DNA of 64,000 bases from Candidatus Symbiopectobacterium endolongispinus (GCF_018777385.1 NZ_JAFJYB010000001.1:124001-188000), one strand, 5' to 3'; counted from the stretch's first letter, positions 9,915-20,972 are shown. Numbers and translations: made by a program. Notes: a model not told the origin generated them from the letters alone.

Positions 9915-10271
9915 TTACAGAGTGACGACACCGATCACGGTGACCACACTCAGGATGGCTGCCAAACCGTAGAATACCCATTTTCCTGCCGGAACGTGAA
10001 TTTTCAGGTCATGCATCAGGTGATGCAGACGGTGCAAGCCACACCAGATAGGCAGAATGATCATCAGCAGCAGAAACAGCCGCCCGATAAGGCTATGGGA
10101 GAAAGCGGCGATGCGCTCATAGCTCAGCACTTCCGGGAACATCCCCAGCGGTAGCAGCACCCCGACCAGCAGGATAATCACGGGTGAGAAAATGGCGGTC
10201 CACATCCCACCGGCACCGAACAGTCCCCAGAAGGGAGGCTCATCGGAACGTTTTGGCGTTGGATTAATCAC
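9915..10271 (-). CDS. frdD: Fumarate reductase membrane anchor subunit D
   Basis: Membrane anchor of the quinol:fumarate reductase complex (anaerobic respiration, inner membrane). 118 residues (E. coli 119) with three transmembrane helices. The start is GTG at 10271 ([22 protein letters not shown]) with GGAGGGG just upstream. The helix containing [17 protein letters not shown] and the end [14 protein letters not shown] are conserved. The frame is intact, but the frdC stop upstream has been lost, so frdC sequence reads in frame into frdD. With frdA and frdC dead, the subunit has no complete complex. Confidence 0.93.
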   Translation of the reverse strand: MINPTPKRSDEPPFWGLFGAGGMWTAIFSPVIILLVGVLLPLGMFPEVLSYERIAAFSHSLIGRLFLLLMIILPIWCGLHRLHHLMHDLKIHVPAGKWVFYGLAAILSVVTVIGVVTL

Positions 10272-10286
10272 GTTGTTCCCCTCCAA

Positions 10287-10684
10287 GCAGAATAGTAACG
10301 TGATGGCGAGAATAGCCAGCGTGACGATGACGGTTACAACCCACAGCCCTTTTATAACCGGCTCAGGCCCCATTTTTTCATCTTTTACGATGATGATGCT
10401 GGCTTTGGGCGCCAGTTCAAACCAGGGGATTTGGTGTGAATAGCTGCCGCCACCAGTGCGATGATGTTAATCAGCAGCACCAGCGGGTTTTGCAGGAAAC
10501 CGACAAATCAGGCCCAGCCTTCTGCGCCGTGTTTTAACGAAAACACGCCATAGATCAGCACAATGCTGAACCATACCGCAGGAGCGGCGGTCATTTCGCG
10601 CAGCATGTAAAAGCGATAGAACCCGAGCCGTTGCCACCAGCTTGCAGGCATGCTGCGAACGTATTCTTTACGCTTGGTTGTCAT
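10287..10684 (-). pseudogene. frdC: Fumarate reductase membrane anchor subunit C, broken
   Basis: Second membrane anchor of fumarate reductase, normally ~130 residues. The start at 10684 gives [17 protein letters not shown]. At 10508-10510 an in-frame TGA replaces the Gly codon after GWA. Further on, near 10430, two extra bases (TCCCC for TCC) shift the frame between HTK and WFELAPKA. The last part ([15 protein letters not shown]...) is open, and the position where FrdC normally stops reads TGC, so translation continues into frdD. Three lesions are therefore present: nonsense, frameshift and stop loss. Confidence 0.9.
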
Positions 10685-10695
10685 TGTTGCTTCCC

Positions 10696-11433
10696 TCATT
10701 GCGGTTTCAGCATAGCGATCATGAAGTCCTTGGCGCTTTCGACCTTACCTTGCTGAATGGCAGCGGCAGGATCGACATGCTTCGGACACACTTCTGAGCA
10801 GTAACCGACAAAGGTACAACTCCAGACACCGTTTTTACCGTTCAATTGCGGCATGCGCTCTTTCTTGCCGTGGTCGCGGTTATCCAGGTTGTAACGGTGT
10901 GCCAGCGTGATGGCAGCCGGGCCGATAAACTCAGGATTAAGGCCAAGCTGCGGGCACGCGGCGTAGCACAGGCCACAGTTGATGCAGTCGGAGAACTGAT
11001 GGTATTTCGCCATTTGCGCCAGTGTCTGCTTGTTGGCGCCGTCAGCCGGTGTTTTGTTGTTGCCGATGATGTAAGGCTTGATGGCTTCCAGACTCTCGAT
11101 AAAGTGGGTCATATCGACCACCAGATCGCGCTCGATCGGGAAGTTGCCCAGCGCTTCCACCTTCATACCGCTGGTCGCGTAGTCGCGCAAAAAGGTTTTG
11201 CACGCCAGCTTCGGCACGTTATTCACCATCATGCCGCAGGAGCCACAGATAGCCATACGGCAGGACCAACGGTAAGAGAGGTCCGGTGCCAGGTTATCTT
11301 TGATGTAACCCAGCGCATCCAGCAGGGACGTTTCCCGGCTGTAAGGCACGTCGAAGGTCTCGGCGTGCGGTGCCTTATCGGTTTCCGGGTTATAGCGCAT
11401 GACTTCCATTTTCAGGGTAGCTAACTCAGCCAT
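10696..11433 (-). CDS. frdB: Fumarate reductase iron-sulfur subunit B
   Basis: Electron-transfer subunit carrying the [2Fe-2S], [4Fe-4S] and [3Fe-4S] clusters. 245 residues (E. coli 244). The start at 11433 ([11 protein letters not shown]) overlaps the end of frdA by 8 bp as in E. coli; a longer upstream frame is an artefact. The plant-type ferredoxin cysteines [14 protein letters not shown] near residue 57, the [13 protein letters not shown] motif near 148 and the [14 protein letters not shown] motif near 205 are all present. Surprisingly intact given the state of frdA and frdC. Confidence 0.96.
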   Translation of the reverse strand: MAELATLKMEVMRYNPETDKAPHAETFDVPYSRETSLLDALGYIKDNLAPDLSYRWSCRMAICGSCGMMVNNVPKLACKTFLRDYATSGMKVEALGNFPIERDLVVDMTHFIESLEAIKPYIIGNNKTPADGANKQTLAQMAKYHQFSDCINCGLCYAACPQLGLNPEFIGPAAITLAHRYNLDNRDHGKKERMPQLNGKNGVWSCTFVGYCSEVCPKHVDPAAAIQQGKVESAKDFMIAMLKPQ

Positions 11434-13205
11434 TCGCTTGCTCCTCCTTGCTCTTTTCCTGGGCTTCCGCTTCGGCACCGTACACGCGTTTTGCCGGTGG
11501 CAGCGTGGTGATCTTCACGTCGCCATAGACCAGACGCGGTGCGCCGTTCGGGTTGTAATACGCCAGCGTATGCTTCAGGAAATTAACGTCATCGCGTTCA
11601 GTGCAACCTTCGTCCAGACGTTGGTGTGCGCCGCGTGATTCTTTACGGTTGATAGCAGAGTGTGCCATACATTCAGCGACATCCAGGCTGTGGCCCAGTT
11701 CGATGTTGTAAAGCAGGTCGGTATTGAACACGCTGGAATGGTCGTGAATCTTCACGCGCTTGAAGCTCTCTTTCAGCTCAGCGAGTTTATCCACGGTTTT
11801 CTGCATCAGGTCGGTGGTGCGGATAAATACCGCAACCTTCTTCCATCGACATGCCCATTTCGTCGCGGATTTTCGCCCAGCTTTCCGTGCCTTCCTGATT
11901 CATCAGGTCATGCAGACGCTGCTCAATATCGCGCGTTTGCGCATCCAGTGCGCTGCCGTTGGCGGGTGCCGCTTCTTGCGCACGGCGCACCGCATTTTCC
12001 CCGGCCATACGACCAAACACCACCAGTTCTGCCAGTGAGTTGGAGCCAAGGCGGTTAGCACCGTGCAGGCCCACCTAAGAACATTCGCCTGCCGCAAACA
12101 GCCCTTTGAGGGTGGTTTCGCAATCCTGATTGGTTTCAATGCCGCCCATGGTGTAGTGCGCCGTCGGACGAATTGGAATCGGCTCTTTCACCGGATCGAC
12201 GCCAACGTAGGCTTTTGCCAGTTCGCAGATAAACGGCAGACGCTCTTTCAGCTTTTTCTCGCCCAGATGACGCAGGTCGAGGTAAACCACGTCGCCCAAC
12301 GGGGTAGAGACCGTGCGGCCAGCACGCCATTCGTGCCAGAAGGCTTGCAATACTTTGTCGCGCGGGCCCAGTTCCATATATTTGTTTTTCGGCTCGCCGA
12401 GTGGCGTTTCTGGTCCCATGCCGTAATCTTGCAGATAGCGGTAGCCATCTTTGTTGACCATGATATCGCCTTCACCACGGCAGCCTTCGGTCATCATGAT
12501 ACCGGAACCCGGCAGGCCGGTCGGGTGATATTGCACGAATTACATATCGCGCAGCGCCACGCCCATGCCGTCACCAGTGACGATGCCGCCGTTGGTGTTG
12601 TAACGGTAAACACGGTCAGCACCGCCGGTCGCCAGCACGACCGCATTAGCGCGGATTTGCACCAGCGAGCCTTCCATCATGTTGATGGCGACAAGACCAC
12701 GCGCCTGACCGTCATCGACCAGAATATCCAACACAAAGTGCTCATCAAAGCGTTGGATTTGTGGGTATTTCAGTGAGGTCTGGAACATGGTGTGCAGCAT
12801 GTGGAAGCCGGTTTTATCCGCGGCAAACCAGGTGCGCTTAATTTTCATACCGCCAAAACGACGGACGTTGACGGAACCGTCGGGTTTACGGCTCCAGGGG
12901 CAACCCCATTGTTCTAGCTGGATCATCTCCCGTGGACATTGATGAACAAAATGTTCAACGACATCTTGCTCGCAGAGCCAGTCGCCACCAGCAACGGTGT
13001 CGTGGAAGTGAAAATCAAAACTATCGTGATCCTGAGTGACTGCGGCTGAACAATCCTCGGCGGCTACGGTGTGGCTACGCATTGGGTAGACTTTTGATAT
13101 CAGCGCAATTTTCAGTTGGGGATTAGCTTCAGCGGCAGCGATTGCCGCACGTAAACCAGCGCCCCCGGCCCCGATAATGGCCAAATCGGCATTAAAGGTT
13201 TGCAC
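11426..13205 (-). pseudogene. frdA: Fumarate reductase flavoprotein subunit A, multiply broken
   Basis: Catalytic FAD subunit, normally ~600 residues. It starts with GTG at 13205 ([20 protein letters not shown], the dinucleotide-binding motif), the start codon also used in E. coli. Lesions: the GGS after AAE is changed to DCS beside the flavin-linking histidine; about six residues (SHGVPL region) are missing near 12560; TAA at 12540-12542 replaces the Glu before [16 protein letters not shown] at 12075-12077 replaces Ser after GECS; and the frame shifts near 11830 after EEGCGIY. The remainder (LMQKT-like MQKTVDKLAEL... to KEEQANG) is open to 11426. Clearly dead. Confidence 0.95.
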
Positions 13206-13697
13206 TGCACTCCCCCAGTTACTAAAGTTAATTAAGTTAAATTAAAAATAATATATTCGATTCGTTAATCTCTATTTTCCACCGAACGCTTTCTGTAATT
13301 CATCGATATTTAAAGCAATTCGCGGACACATATTAAGAATAGCTAAACCTATATTTTTTGTGTGGAAATGATTATACCGAATTATGAGTAGGTGAAATTT
13401 GATGTGATCCAGCATTTTGTTTTTTTATTGTGTTTTGATTTTGGCAATAACAGCATGATGGTTAACGCTATTGTCGGATAAATAACACTTTTATTTCTTT
13501 AATAAGGAGCTGGCTCACGGTAATTGCACATAATGTTCTGGATATCGGTATCAAAAGGCCTATGCAGGAGGGAAACCTGAGCACGAGAAACAGCGGGAGA
13601 GACAGGGCGTGATTGTAGCGGCGTTGAATTGTTTGCAGGCGAATATACGGGTAGACTGCATCCCCTGTTTGCGTTAGGAGTTTAGGAGTAAAGAAAC
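13206..13697. other. Divergent regulatory region frdA / epmA
   Basis: 492 bp without a credible gene. It is AT-rich for the first ~250 bp and must hold the frd promoter (minus) and the epmA promoter (plus). TTTGATGTGATCC at about 13398-13410 resembles one half of an FNR site (TTGAT), but the second half is not preserved. AGGAG-like purines sit directly before the epmA ATG. Confidence 0.5.
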
Positions 13698-14675
13698 ATG
13701 TGCGAAGGCGCACTCTGGCAGCCCACCGCCACCATTGAAAACTTATTGAAACGTGCAGCCATCGTCTCAGAAATTCGACGATTTTTCTCCGATCGCGGCG
13801 TATTGGAAGTGGAAACACCGGCCATGAGTCAGGCAACGGTGACGGATGTACATATTGTCCCGTTCCAGACGCGTTTTGTCGGACCAGGCGTATCTGAAGG
13901 GATGACGCTCTACCTGATGACCAGCCCTGAATACCATATGAAGCGCTTGCTCGCCGCAGGCAGCGGACCTGTCTTTCAACTGTGCCGTAGTTTCCGTAAT
14001 GAAGAGTCTGGACGATACCATAATCCAGAGTTCACTATGCTTGAGTGGTATCGCCCCCACTACGATATGTATCGCTTGATGGACGAAGTGGACGATTTAT
14101 TACAGCAAGTACTGGAGTGTGAAAGCGCAGAGCGTCTCTCATATCAGCAGGTTTTTCAGCGTCATCTTGACGTGGACCCGCTTTCTGCGGATAAGGCGCA
14201 ATTGCGAGAAGCGGCGGATAAGCTTGGCATGGGCGATCTCGCCAGCCGTGAAGAGGATCGTGACACGCTGTTGCAAATGCTATTTACTTTCGGCGTGGAA
14301 CCGCACATTGTGCACGACAAACCAGCCTTTGTGTATCACTTCCCGGCGTCACAGGCTTCGCTGGCTGAAATCAGCTCTGAAGATCACCGGGTGGCGGAGC
14401 GCTTCGAGGCCTATTTCAAAGGTATTGAGCTGGCAAACGGTTTTCGCGAATTGACGGACAGCGATGAGCAGCGCCAACGTTTTGAGCAGGATAACCGCAA
14501 ACGTGCCGCTAACGGGCTTTCTCAGCAACCGATTGATGAATATCTGCTGGCGGCGTTGAAACAGGGAATGCCTGCCTGTTCTGGCGTCGCGTTAGGGGTG
14601 GATCGTCTGATTATGCTGGCGTTAAAAGCGGAAACCATTGGTGAGGTGATGGCCTTCACCGTCGGGCGTTCGTAA
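13698..14675 (+). CDS. epmA: EF-P-(R)-beta-lysine ligase EpmA (PoxA/GenX)
   Basis: Truncated lysyl-tRNA synthetase paralogue that attaches (R)-beta-lysine to Lys34 of EF-P. 325 residues, the same length as in E. coli, with no anticodon-binding domain. Class II synthetase motifs are visible: motif 1 region [19 protein letters not shown], motif 2 [23 protein letters not shown], and motif 3 [17 protein letters not shown] near the C-terminus. Intact, consistent with intact efp and epmB in the same window. Confidence 0.97.
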   Translation: MCEGALWQPTATIENLLKRAAIVSEIRRFFSDRGVLEVETPAMSQATVTDVHIVPFQTRFVGPGVSEGMTLYLMTSPEYHMKRLLAAGSGPVFQLCRSFRNEESGRYHNPEFTMLEWYRPHYDMYRLMDEVDDLLQQVLECESAERLSYQQVFQRHLDVDPLSADKAQLREAADKLGMGDLASREEDRDTLLQMLFTFGVEPHIVHDKPAFVYHFPASQASLAEISSEDHRVAERFEAYFKGIELANGFRELTDSDEQRQRFEQDNRKRAANGLSQQPIDEYLLAALKQGMPACSGVALGVDRLIMLALKAETIGEVMAFTVGRS

Positions 14676-14729
14676 TCATCAAATCACCGTTCCTACGCGT
14701 GTTTGGTTTTCTCTGAGGCTATCTGCCTG

Positions 14730-17700
14730 TTACAACCCACCTTCCGGCCGGTTGGCTGAACTCGGACTGTGTCCATCAATACGCACGGAACTCATCTGCA
14801 CCTGGAACGGCGGGAACGGCATCTCCATGTTGTTCTCGCGGTAGGCTTCCAGAATCAACTGGTGAATCTCATGACGCAGCGGCATGCGATGCCCCATTTC
14901 TGCGGCAAAGATACGCAATTCGAAAATCTGGATACCCTGACGTAAATCCACCAGAAAGGCTTCTGGCGGCGGGTTTTCCAATACCAACGGGCAGCGTTTC
15001 ACCGCATTGAGCAACAGTTCGGTCACTTTTTGGCTATCGGCATCGACTGGTGCTGGGATGGTCAGCACCACGCGCGTCACCGAATCCGACAGCGACCAGT
15101 TGATAAACTGCTCGGTGATGAAGGCCTTGTTGGGCACGATGATCTCTTTTCTGTCCCAATCGGTAATTGTGGTGGCTCGGGTATTGATGCGCATAATGCT
15201 GCCGGTGAGATCGCGAATGGTCACGGTGTCGCCAATGCGGATAGGTTTTTCAAACAGAATGATCAGGCCGGAGATAAAGTTGGCGAAGATCTCCTGCAAA
15301 CCAAAGCCAAGGCCTACGGTCAGGGCCGCAACCAGCCACTGGAGTTGTGACCATTCAATCCCGATAAACGAGAACCCTACCAGGCAGCCAATCAGCATCA
15401 GCATGTATTTGCTGACGGTGATAATGGCATAGCCAGAACCGGGGGAGAGATCGAGGTGCTGAAGCAATGCTAGCTCAAGCAGCGCGGGCAGGTTGCGCAC
15501 CACCTGCGTCGTGATGCTGAAAATCAGAATCGAAGTTAGCACCGCTCCAAGGGTAATCGGCTGTACCTTATCGACCCCTTTCACCGTACTGGTGACTTCC
15601 CACAGATTAATGTTTTCTAAGAAGCTGAATGCGGAGTAGATTTCTGACCACAGGACAATCACTGACACCAGTGCGATCAGCGTCAGAATGGATCGCACCA
15701 GTTGCAGCGATTTGGCGCTGATGGTATCCAGATCGACCACTGGCTCTTCGATGGTGTCTGAGGTGGTTTCCACTAAGATACCCGACTCTTCTTCACCGCG
15801 GGCACGCTGCGCCAATATTTCGGCGCGCCGCTGTTTGGCCCTATCAAACGCGATGCGTCGGCGTTGGATCAGCATCCAGCGCCGTATCACGTGGTAAACC
15901 ACCAGCAGGAAGAACCAGATGGCGACCGAGGTTTCCAACCGCGCCAGCAAGGCTTTCGACGTGGCCAGATAGCCAACACCCGATGCCAGCGCCGCAATCA
16001 GGGGCGCACTGATCATCAGGTTCCACAGCGCACGGTTGATGGTGTTTTCTCCTGAGCCTTCCTTGTTCAGGTAGAGCGGAATACCGGCTCGTTTCAGGCT
16101 GGTGGTCACCAGACTCAACGCCAGACACAGCAAAATAAAGCACAGTCGCCCCAGCGTGCTGGAAAACTCGCGTTCGTTGAGGTTTTCAAACGTGATGATC
16201 GCCATGATCAGCGGAACAATAAAGGCGATCGATAATCGGTAGTAGCGCATGGCGCGCGCGACGCGCTCGGGTGACCAGCGTAAGTGGGCAATAAACAGCC
16301 CATTCGAATGGGCGAAGGAGGCGCTGACCATCACCAGCCACATCAGCGGGACGGTGGCGGTCACGCTGTCACCGATCGCGACGGCGATGGGGTAGGGCCA
16401 GGCGTTTTGCAAGCCGTACCCCAATGCGGCCCACAGCACGGGCAGCGGGAGCGCAATCAGTAGCGAATAGAACAGAGTACGCAGCGTCAGCGAAAAATGA
16501 TCGAGGGTAACTTTGCCGATACGGCTGCTGGCGCGCTCTAAAAAGGCGTTGTAGTGACGGCGCGAACTGATGCCGAAGCCGACTAAAATCAGCGCGCCCA
16601 TCAGCGGGAACGCGGTTTCCCGACTGGTCACCACCATGATGACGGCGCTGCTGAGCTGAGTAAAGGTATCCAGCGAGAGCAGATGGTAAAGCGCCTGCAC
16701 CACCTGTACCGGGAAGGCGAAGGAAATAGGATTCACATCGGCAACCCAGAACAGGTAGCGGTGAACCGCCTCGCGGATTTCCAGCAGCGCTTCTTCCAGT
16801 TGGCTGGTCGCCACTTTGAGCTTGGTCAGTTTAAGGATCTGCGCATCGGTGCCGGAAATCAGCGATGTGAGTAAGTCACGCTGGGTACGAATCTGATCGC
16901 CAAGCACGCATTGCTGACTGTTACTGTTGGGCGTGCAGTTCTCTTGTCTCGGGCGTTCTGAGGTGCGGGCAGCACTGAGTAGGTTTTCATAGCGTAACCG
17001 TTGTACGCGCAACTGGGCCATGTCGGTGTCCAGTCGTTGCGGTTGCGGCATGTCCGGCAGGCGTGCCACCTGTGCGCGCAGTGCTTCACCCAGTACGGTA
17101 GATGCCCCAATCCACTGCGCTTGCTCACGCAACGTGCTGAGTGCTTGCCGCACTTGCTGCGTTTGGGTGGTTGCCTGACGCTGCTGTGAGGCGATCAAAT
17201 CAAGACGCTGTGCCTGCTGATTGAGTTCCTGAGATAGTTCGCGGTTAAGCTGTAGCCGTTCGCTGATGACCGCGGGCAAATCATCACCGCGTTCCACCAA
17301 CTGCTCTGTGCGTTCGAGCACTTTCTTCGCTTCACGCTGGCGTAAGTTGTTGATGCTGGAACGTAATGCTTGTAGTTGTTGATCCAGCCTGTCGTGGCGC
17401 AACTGGTAGAGTTCCACGCGTAAGCGGGAGAGCTCCTGGCGATTACTGGCGGAAAGCTGGGCCAGTTCCAATTCATCAACTCGGCTTTGGCGCAACGCCT
17501 GCTGGGCTTGCAATAACACTAACTGCGCCTGGACCAGCGGTGTGACCGGATTGCCTAACGATTGGATTTGACGATCAATTTCGTTTAATACCCGGCTGGC
17601 TTCGGTTTGCTGCTGCGGCAGTTGGGCCAGAGAATCGATCACTTCACGCAGTCGCTCTCGTTCCTGTTGCAGTTGGCGTGATTGATCCAGCAGTTGGCTG

Positions 17701-18047
17701 CTGGTTTGCACCACTTTTTGCTCCAAATCGACAACCGAGAGTTTGTCGCTAATGGCGGTGGTTTTATTTTCTTCAGCTGCCAGCAGGCGGCGCAATTCCT
17801 GCGTCAGTTTGGGGAAATCGTCAATAACGTGTTGATATTGCTCTGTGCGTGCCAGTGACTCTTTGCGTTCCTGCAAGATGTTTAACGCAAGACGAAACTG
17901 TTCGACGATATCAGCCTGATCGGGGGTGTTTTTATTGGCTTCAGTCTGTTCCAACTGTTGGCGCACCAGCGCCTCGTTAGGCACCGGGGCTGCCAGCGCG
18001 GTGACAGAGAGCAAAACAGCAGCAAAGAAAATCACGAGTTGACGCAC
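14730..18047 (-). CDS. mscM: Miniconductance mechanosensitive channel MscM (YjeP)
   Basis: Large inner-membrane mechanosensitive channel of the MscS/KefA family protecting against hypo-osmotic shock. 1105 residues. The start is taken as GTG at 18047 (RQLVIFFAAVLLSVTALA signal peptide) with AGAGGGAG upstream; an in-frame GTG at 18083 is less likely. A long periplasmic coiled-coil region rich in Gln/Glu (residues ~30-480) is followed by ~11 membrane helices and the MscS core: VGLGFGLQEIFANFISGLIIL, then EKPIRIGDTVTI and VPNKAFITEQFINWSLSD. It lies 45 bp downstream of psd in the same operon order as E. coli. Intact. Confidence 0.96.
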   Translation of the reverse strand: MRQLVIFFAAVLLSVTALAAPVPNEALVRQQLEQTEANKNTPDQADIVEQFRLALNILQERKESLARTEQYQHVIDDFPKLTQELRRLLAAEENKTTAISDKLSVVDLEQKVVQTSSQLLDQSRQLQQERERLREVIDSLAQLPQQQTEASRVLNEIDRQIQSLGNPVTPLVQAQLVLLQAQQALRQSRVDELELAQLSASNRQELSRLRVELYQLRHDRLDQQLQALRSSINNLRQREAKKVLERTEQLVERGDDLPAVISERLQLNRELSQELNQQAQRLDLIASQQRQATTQTQQVRQALSTLREQAQWIGASTVLGEALRAQVARLPDMPQPQRLDTDMAQLRVQRLRYENLLSAARTSERPRQENCTPNSNSQQCVLGDQIRTQRDLLTSLISGTDAQILKLTKLKVATSQLEEALLEIREAVHRYLFWVADVNPISFAFPVQVVQALYHLLSLDTFTQLSSAVIMVVTSRETAFPLMGALILVGFGISSRRHYNAFLERASSRIGKVTLDHFSLTLRTLFYSLLIALPLPVLWAALGYGLQNAWPYPIAVAIGDSVTATVPLMWLVMVSASFAHSNGLFIAHLRWSPERVARAMRYYRLSIAFIVPLIMAIITFENLNEREFSSTLGRLCFILLCLALSLVTTSLKRAGIPLYLNKEGSGENTINRALWNLMISAPLIAALASGVGYLATSKALLARLETSVAIWFFLLVVYHVIRRWMLIQRRRIAFDRAKQRRAEILAQRARGEEESGILVETTSDTIEEPVVDLDTISAKSLQLVRSILTLIALVSVIVLWSEIYSAFSFLENINLWEVTSTVKGVDKVQPITLGAVLTSILIFSITTQVVRNLPALLELALLQHLDLSPGSGYAIITVSKYMLMLIGCLVGFSFIGIEWSQLQWLVAALTVGLGFGLQEIFANFISGLIILFEKPIRIGDTVTIRDLTGSIMRINTRATTITDWDRKEIIVPNKAFITEQFINWSLSDSVTRVVLTIPAPVDADSQKVTELLLNAVKRCPLVLENPPPEAFLVDLRQGIQIFELRIFAAEMGHRMPLRHEIHQLILEAYRENNMEMPFPPFQVQMSSVRIDGHSPSSANRPEGGL

Positions 18048-18092
18048 GATGGTTCTCCCTCTCTCACGCAGGTTCGCTGGCACACAGGTTAC

Positions 18093-19046
18093 TTAATGCG
18101 TGTGGTGCATTGCGTCATCGCCATGGTCCGTCGCATCCGGCACAGATTCTGCGGCAACGGGTGCTTCTTCTGTGGAATCCACCATTTTTGCTTCTGCAAA
18201 GGGTTCGCCCACACGGGTAACACTCAGCGGATTAAGGTGCGCGACAAACTGAAGCGTATTGGGCACAAACAGATTGATTACCGTAGAGCCCAGTTTGAAA
18301 CGGCCCATTTCCTCGCCTTTTTGCAGGGCGATGGCACCTTGCTCACCCGCCGCAGGATAGGTCCAACGCTTGATGATGCCTTCGCGTGGCGGCGTCACGG
18401 TGCCAGACCAGACGGTCTCAATGCTACCGACAATAGTCGCACCCACCAGAATTTGTACCATCGGGCCAAAATCGGTATCGAACAGGCAGATAACGCGCTC
18501 GTTGCGGGCAAAAAGATTGGGTACGTTGTCAGCGGTAAACAGATTGACGGAAAACAGGTCGCCCGGTACGTAGATCATTTCACGCAGCACGCCGTCGCAA
18601 GGCATATGCACACGGTGGTAATCGCGCGGCGAGAGGTAGGTAGTAGCGAACAGGCCATCGCGAAAGCGATCGGCCATCACGTAATTGCCTGCCAGCAGCG
18701 CTTCCAGCGAGTAGTCGTGGCCTTTGGCCTGAATCAACTTACCGTCGACAATGAGGCCCATTTGCGATAATACGCCATCAGCCGGCTGCACCACGCTGTG
18801 TGCGTACGGATCAATCGGGCGCACGTCCGGACGCAGCGGGCGCACGAAAAAGTCATTGAACGTCCGGTAGGCACCGGTATCCGGGTGCTGCGCTTCCTGC
18901 ATGTTCACTTTGTAGTAGCGAACGAAAAGATCGATAACCCCTTTGGTAAGCCTGCCGGCCTGCTTGTCTGCACCCCAGCCTGCTAACCGCGTCAGTGCGA
19001 TTTTCGGTAGCCAGTATTGTAAGGCGATTTTCAGTTTATCCAGCAC
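18093..19046 (-). CDS. psd: Phosphatidylserine decarboxylase proenzyme
   Basis: Inner-membrane enzyme making phosphatidylethanolamine from phosphatidylserine. 317 residues (E. coli 322). The self-cleavage motif LGST ([11 protein letters not shown]) is intact about 65 residues before the end; its serine becomes the pyruvoyl cofactor. Other conserved blocks: [36 protein letters not shown]. It sits between rsgA and mscM on the same strand. The C-terminal tail is acidic and His-rich ([11 protein letters not shown]). Confidence 0.97.
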   Translation of the reverse strand: MLDKLKIALQYWLPKIALTRLAGWGADKQAGRLTKGVIDLFVRYYKVNMQEAQHPDTGAYRTFNDFFVRPLRPDVRPIDPYAHSVVQPADGVLSQMGLIVDGKLIQAKGHDYSLEALLAGNYVMADRFRDGLFATTYLSPRDYHRVHMPCDGVLREMIYVPGDLFSVNLFTADNVPNLFARNERVICLFDTDFGPMVQILVGATIVGSIETVWSGTVTPPREGIIKRWTYPAAGEQGAIALQKGEEMGRFKLGSTVINLFVPNTLQFVAHLNPLSVTRVGEPFAEAKMVDSTEEAPVAAESVPDATDHGDDAMHHTH

Positions 19047-19115
19047 AGTGAGCTCCTTAGGTTTTTATGCGCCCATCTAAAAAGGGGCGCATTGTAGCGA
19101 TGGATGCGGTAAAAG

Positions 19116-20171
19116 TCAGCGGTCCGTATCAGAATCAGAGAAGGTTTTACGCGTTTTTACCTGCGCCATGCTCTCCAGAATACGGTGATAGTTATTGAAA
19201 CGTTCTTCGGCTATGTCGCCGCGCTCCACGGCAGCGCGCAGCGCACAACCTGGATCGTTATCGTGGCGGCAATCGCGGAATTTACAGGTGCCGAGGTAGG
19301 GCCGGAAATCGATAAAGCCCTGTGTAACTTGCTCCGGCTCCAGATGCCATAAGCCAAATTCACGCACGCCGGGGGAATCAATCACATGGCCACCGTGCGG
19401 GAAGTGATACAACCGGGCCGCCGTGGTGGTGTGTTGGCCCAAACCGGACACATCGGACACGTCGTTGACCAGAATCTTGGCGGCGTCAGGGTAGAGTAAT
19501 GCGTTCAGCAAGCTGGATTTTCCCACCCCGGATTGGCCGGCAAAAATGCTGATCCTGTCCGTTAAGGCATGCTTCAGCGCCTCCATCCCTTGCTGCGTGT
19601 GGCTTGATACCATGATGACCGGATAGTGCAGCGCACGATAAATGTCCATCAGCCCATCGACAAACGCGCGGCCTTCATCATCCAGCAGGTCGATTTTGTT
19701 CAGCACAATCAGGGGGGCGACCTCCAGGGTTTCGCAGGCCACCAGATAGCGGTCAATGATGTTCAGTGACAGCTCAGGCAAAATCGCGGAAACGATCACC
19801 ACCTGATCGATATTGGCGGCGATAGGTTTAACGCCGTCATAAAAGTCCGGGCGTGTCAGCACCGACTCGCGCGGGTGCACCGCCTCAACGATACCGCTGA
19901 TCCCGGCCCGCGTCTCTTTACCGGCACGCCACACCACGCGATCGCCGGTGACCAGAGATTTGATGGTACGACGAATATTACACCGGTGGATAATACCATC
20001 CTGCGCTTCCACATCCGCATGCATACCAAAACGGCTGATAATGATACCTTCTTGCGGCTCTTCCAACTGGTTGTCATCCCACTCGATTTTGCTTTCTCTG
20101 TGCTTAAGACGACGTTGGTGGTTCGCTGTAACTCGACGTTGCTGTCCTTTGGACAGTTTATTTTTGCTCAC
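19116..20171 (-). CDS. rsgA: Small ribosomal subunit biogenesis GTPase RsgA
   Basis: Circularly permuted GTPase acting late in 30S assembly. 351 residues (E. coli 350). An N-terminal OB fold ([12 protein letters not shown]) precedes the permuted GTPase motifs in order: G4 NKIDL, G1 [13 protein letters not shown]3 [10 protein letters not shown]. The C-terminal zinc finger is complete ([21 protein letters not shown]). Divergent from orn, as in E. coli. Intact. Confidence 0.97.
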   Translation of the reverse strand: MSKNKLSKGQQRRVTANHQRRLKHRESKIEWDDNQLEEPQEGIIISRFGMHADVEAQDGIIHRCNIRRTIKSLVTGDRVVWRAGKETRAGISGIVEAVHPRESVLTRPDFYDGVKPIAANIDQVVIVSAILPELSLNIIDRYLVACETLEVAPLIVLNKIDLLDDEGRAFVDGLMDIYRALHYPVIMVSSHTQQGMEALKHALTDRISIFAGQSGVGKSSLLNALLYPDAAKILVNDVSDVSGLGQHTTTAARLYHFPHGGHVIDSPGVREFGLWHLEPEQVTQGFIDFRPYLGTCKFRDCRHDNDPGCALRAAVERGDIAEERFNNYHRILESMAQVKTRKTFSDSDTDR

Positions 20172-20218
20172 TGAGCCTCACTTGAACTGTGGTTATCGCC
20201 CACAATAGCTGAAGAGAC

Positions 20219-20224
20219 TATAAT
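20219..20224 (+). promoter_or_regulatory. Probable -10 element of orn promoter
   Basis: Perfect TATAAT about 80 bp upstream of the orn start in the rsgA/orn divergent region. No convincing -35 at standard spacing was found, so only the -10 is reported. Confidence 0.45.
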
Positions 20225-20301
20225 ACACGCTATTTGATTTTAATTAACTGATGCCTGTTATTCCCGCTTCTCTGGGGATGGTTGGAAAAGGAAGTAAATG
20301 T

Positions 20302-20862
20302 ATGTCCGTTGAAAATAGTCAGGTAAGCGAAAACAATCTTATTTGGATAGACTTGGAAATGACGGGGCTGGACCCGGAGCAGGATCGCATTATTGAAATC
20401 GCAACGCTGGTAACCGATGCCAATCTTAATGTGTTGGCCGAGGGACCGACGATCGCGGTACACCAATCCGATGCCCAGTTAGCGCTGATGGATGACTGGA
20501 ACGTGCGTACCCACGGTGCCAGCGGCCTGACAGAACGAGTTAAAGCCAGTGCCTATGATGAACGCGCGGCTGAAGCAGAAACCATTGCTTTTTTGCAGCA
20601 GTGGGTGCCTGCTGGGAAATCTCCGATTTGCGGTAACAGCATTGGTCAGGATCGCCGTTTCCTGTTTCGTTATATGCCTGCGCTTGAAGCCTATTTTCAT
20701 TACCGTTATCTGGATGTCAGCACGCTGAAAGAGCTGGCGCGCCGTTGGAAACCCGAGATTATGGGCGGGCTGAAAAAACAGAGTACGCATCAGGCGATGG
20801 ACGATATTCGTGACTCTGTGGCAGAACTGGCCTACTACCGCGAGCATTTTATCCGTCTGTAG
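20302..20862 (+). CDS. orn: Oligoribonuclease
   Basis: 3'-5' exoribonuclease degrading 2-5 nt RNA remnants, usually essential. 186 residues. The start at 20302 ([24 protein letters not shown]) is chosen by alignment with the family and the upstream AAGGAAG; an in-frame ATG lies further upstream. DEDDh motifs are intact: [23 protein letters not shown] and [10 protein letters not shown]. Slightly longer N-terminus than E. coli (181 residues). Confidence 0.96.
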   Translation: MSVENSQVSENNLIWIDLEMTGLDPEQDRIIEIATLVTDANLNVLAEGPTIAVHQSDAQLALMDDWNVRTHGASGLTERVKASAYDERAAEAETIAFLQQWVPAGKSPICGNSIGQDRRFLFRYMPALEAYFHYRYLDVSTLKELARRWKPEIMGGLKKQSTHQAMDDIRDSVAELAYYREHFIRL

Positions 20863-20944
20863 CCGTTATGGGCGGTTTTTTGCTCGACCGATGGCGAAAT
20901 TGCTGTTTTTATCGGCAGTCAGTCATTTTTTCGTGGTAAGGGGC

Positions 20945-20972
20945 TTGCGGCGGCAACGATTTCTCGTATAAT
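20945..20972 (+). promoter_or_regulatory. Promoter of tRNA-Gly
   Basis: TTGCGG (20945-20950) and TATAAT (20967-20972) with a 16-bp spacer, followed by a GC-rich discriminator (TCGCACCCC). This is the usual architecture of a growth-rate-controlled stable RNA promoter and lies ~55 bp before the tRNA. Confidence 0.75.

Noticed and set aside
13398..13412. Possible FNR binding site upstream of frdA
   Set aside because: Only one half (TTGAT) matches; the second half differs too much to call an operator.
19856..20208. Open frames overlapping rsgA on both strands
   Set aside because: They lie entirely inside the well-conserved rsgA gene and are shadows.
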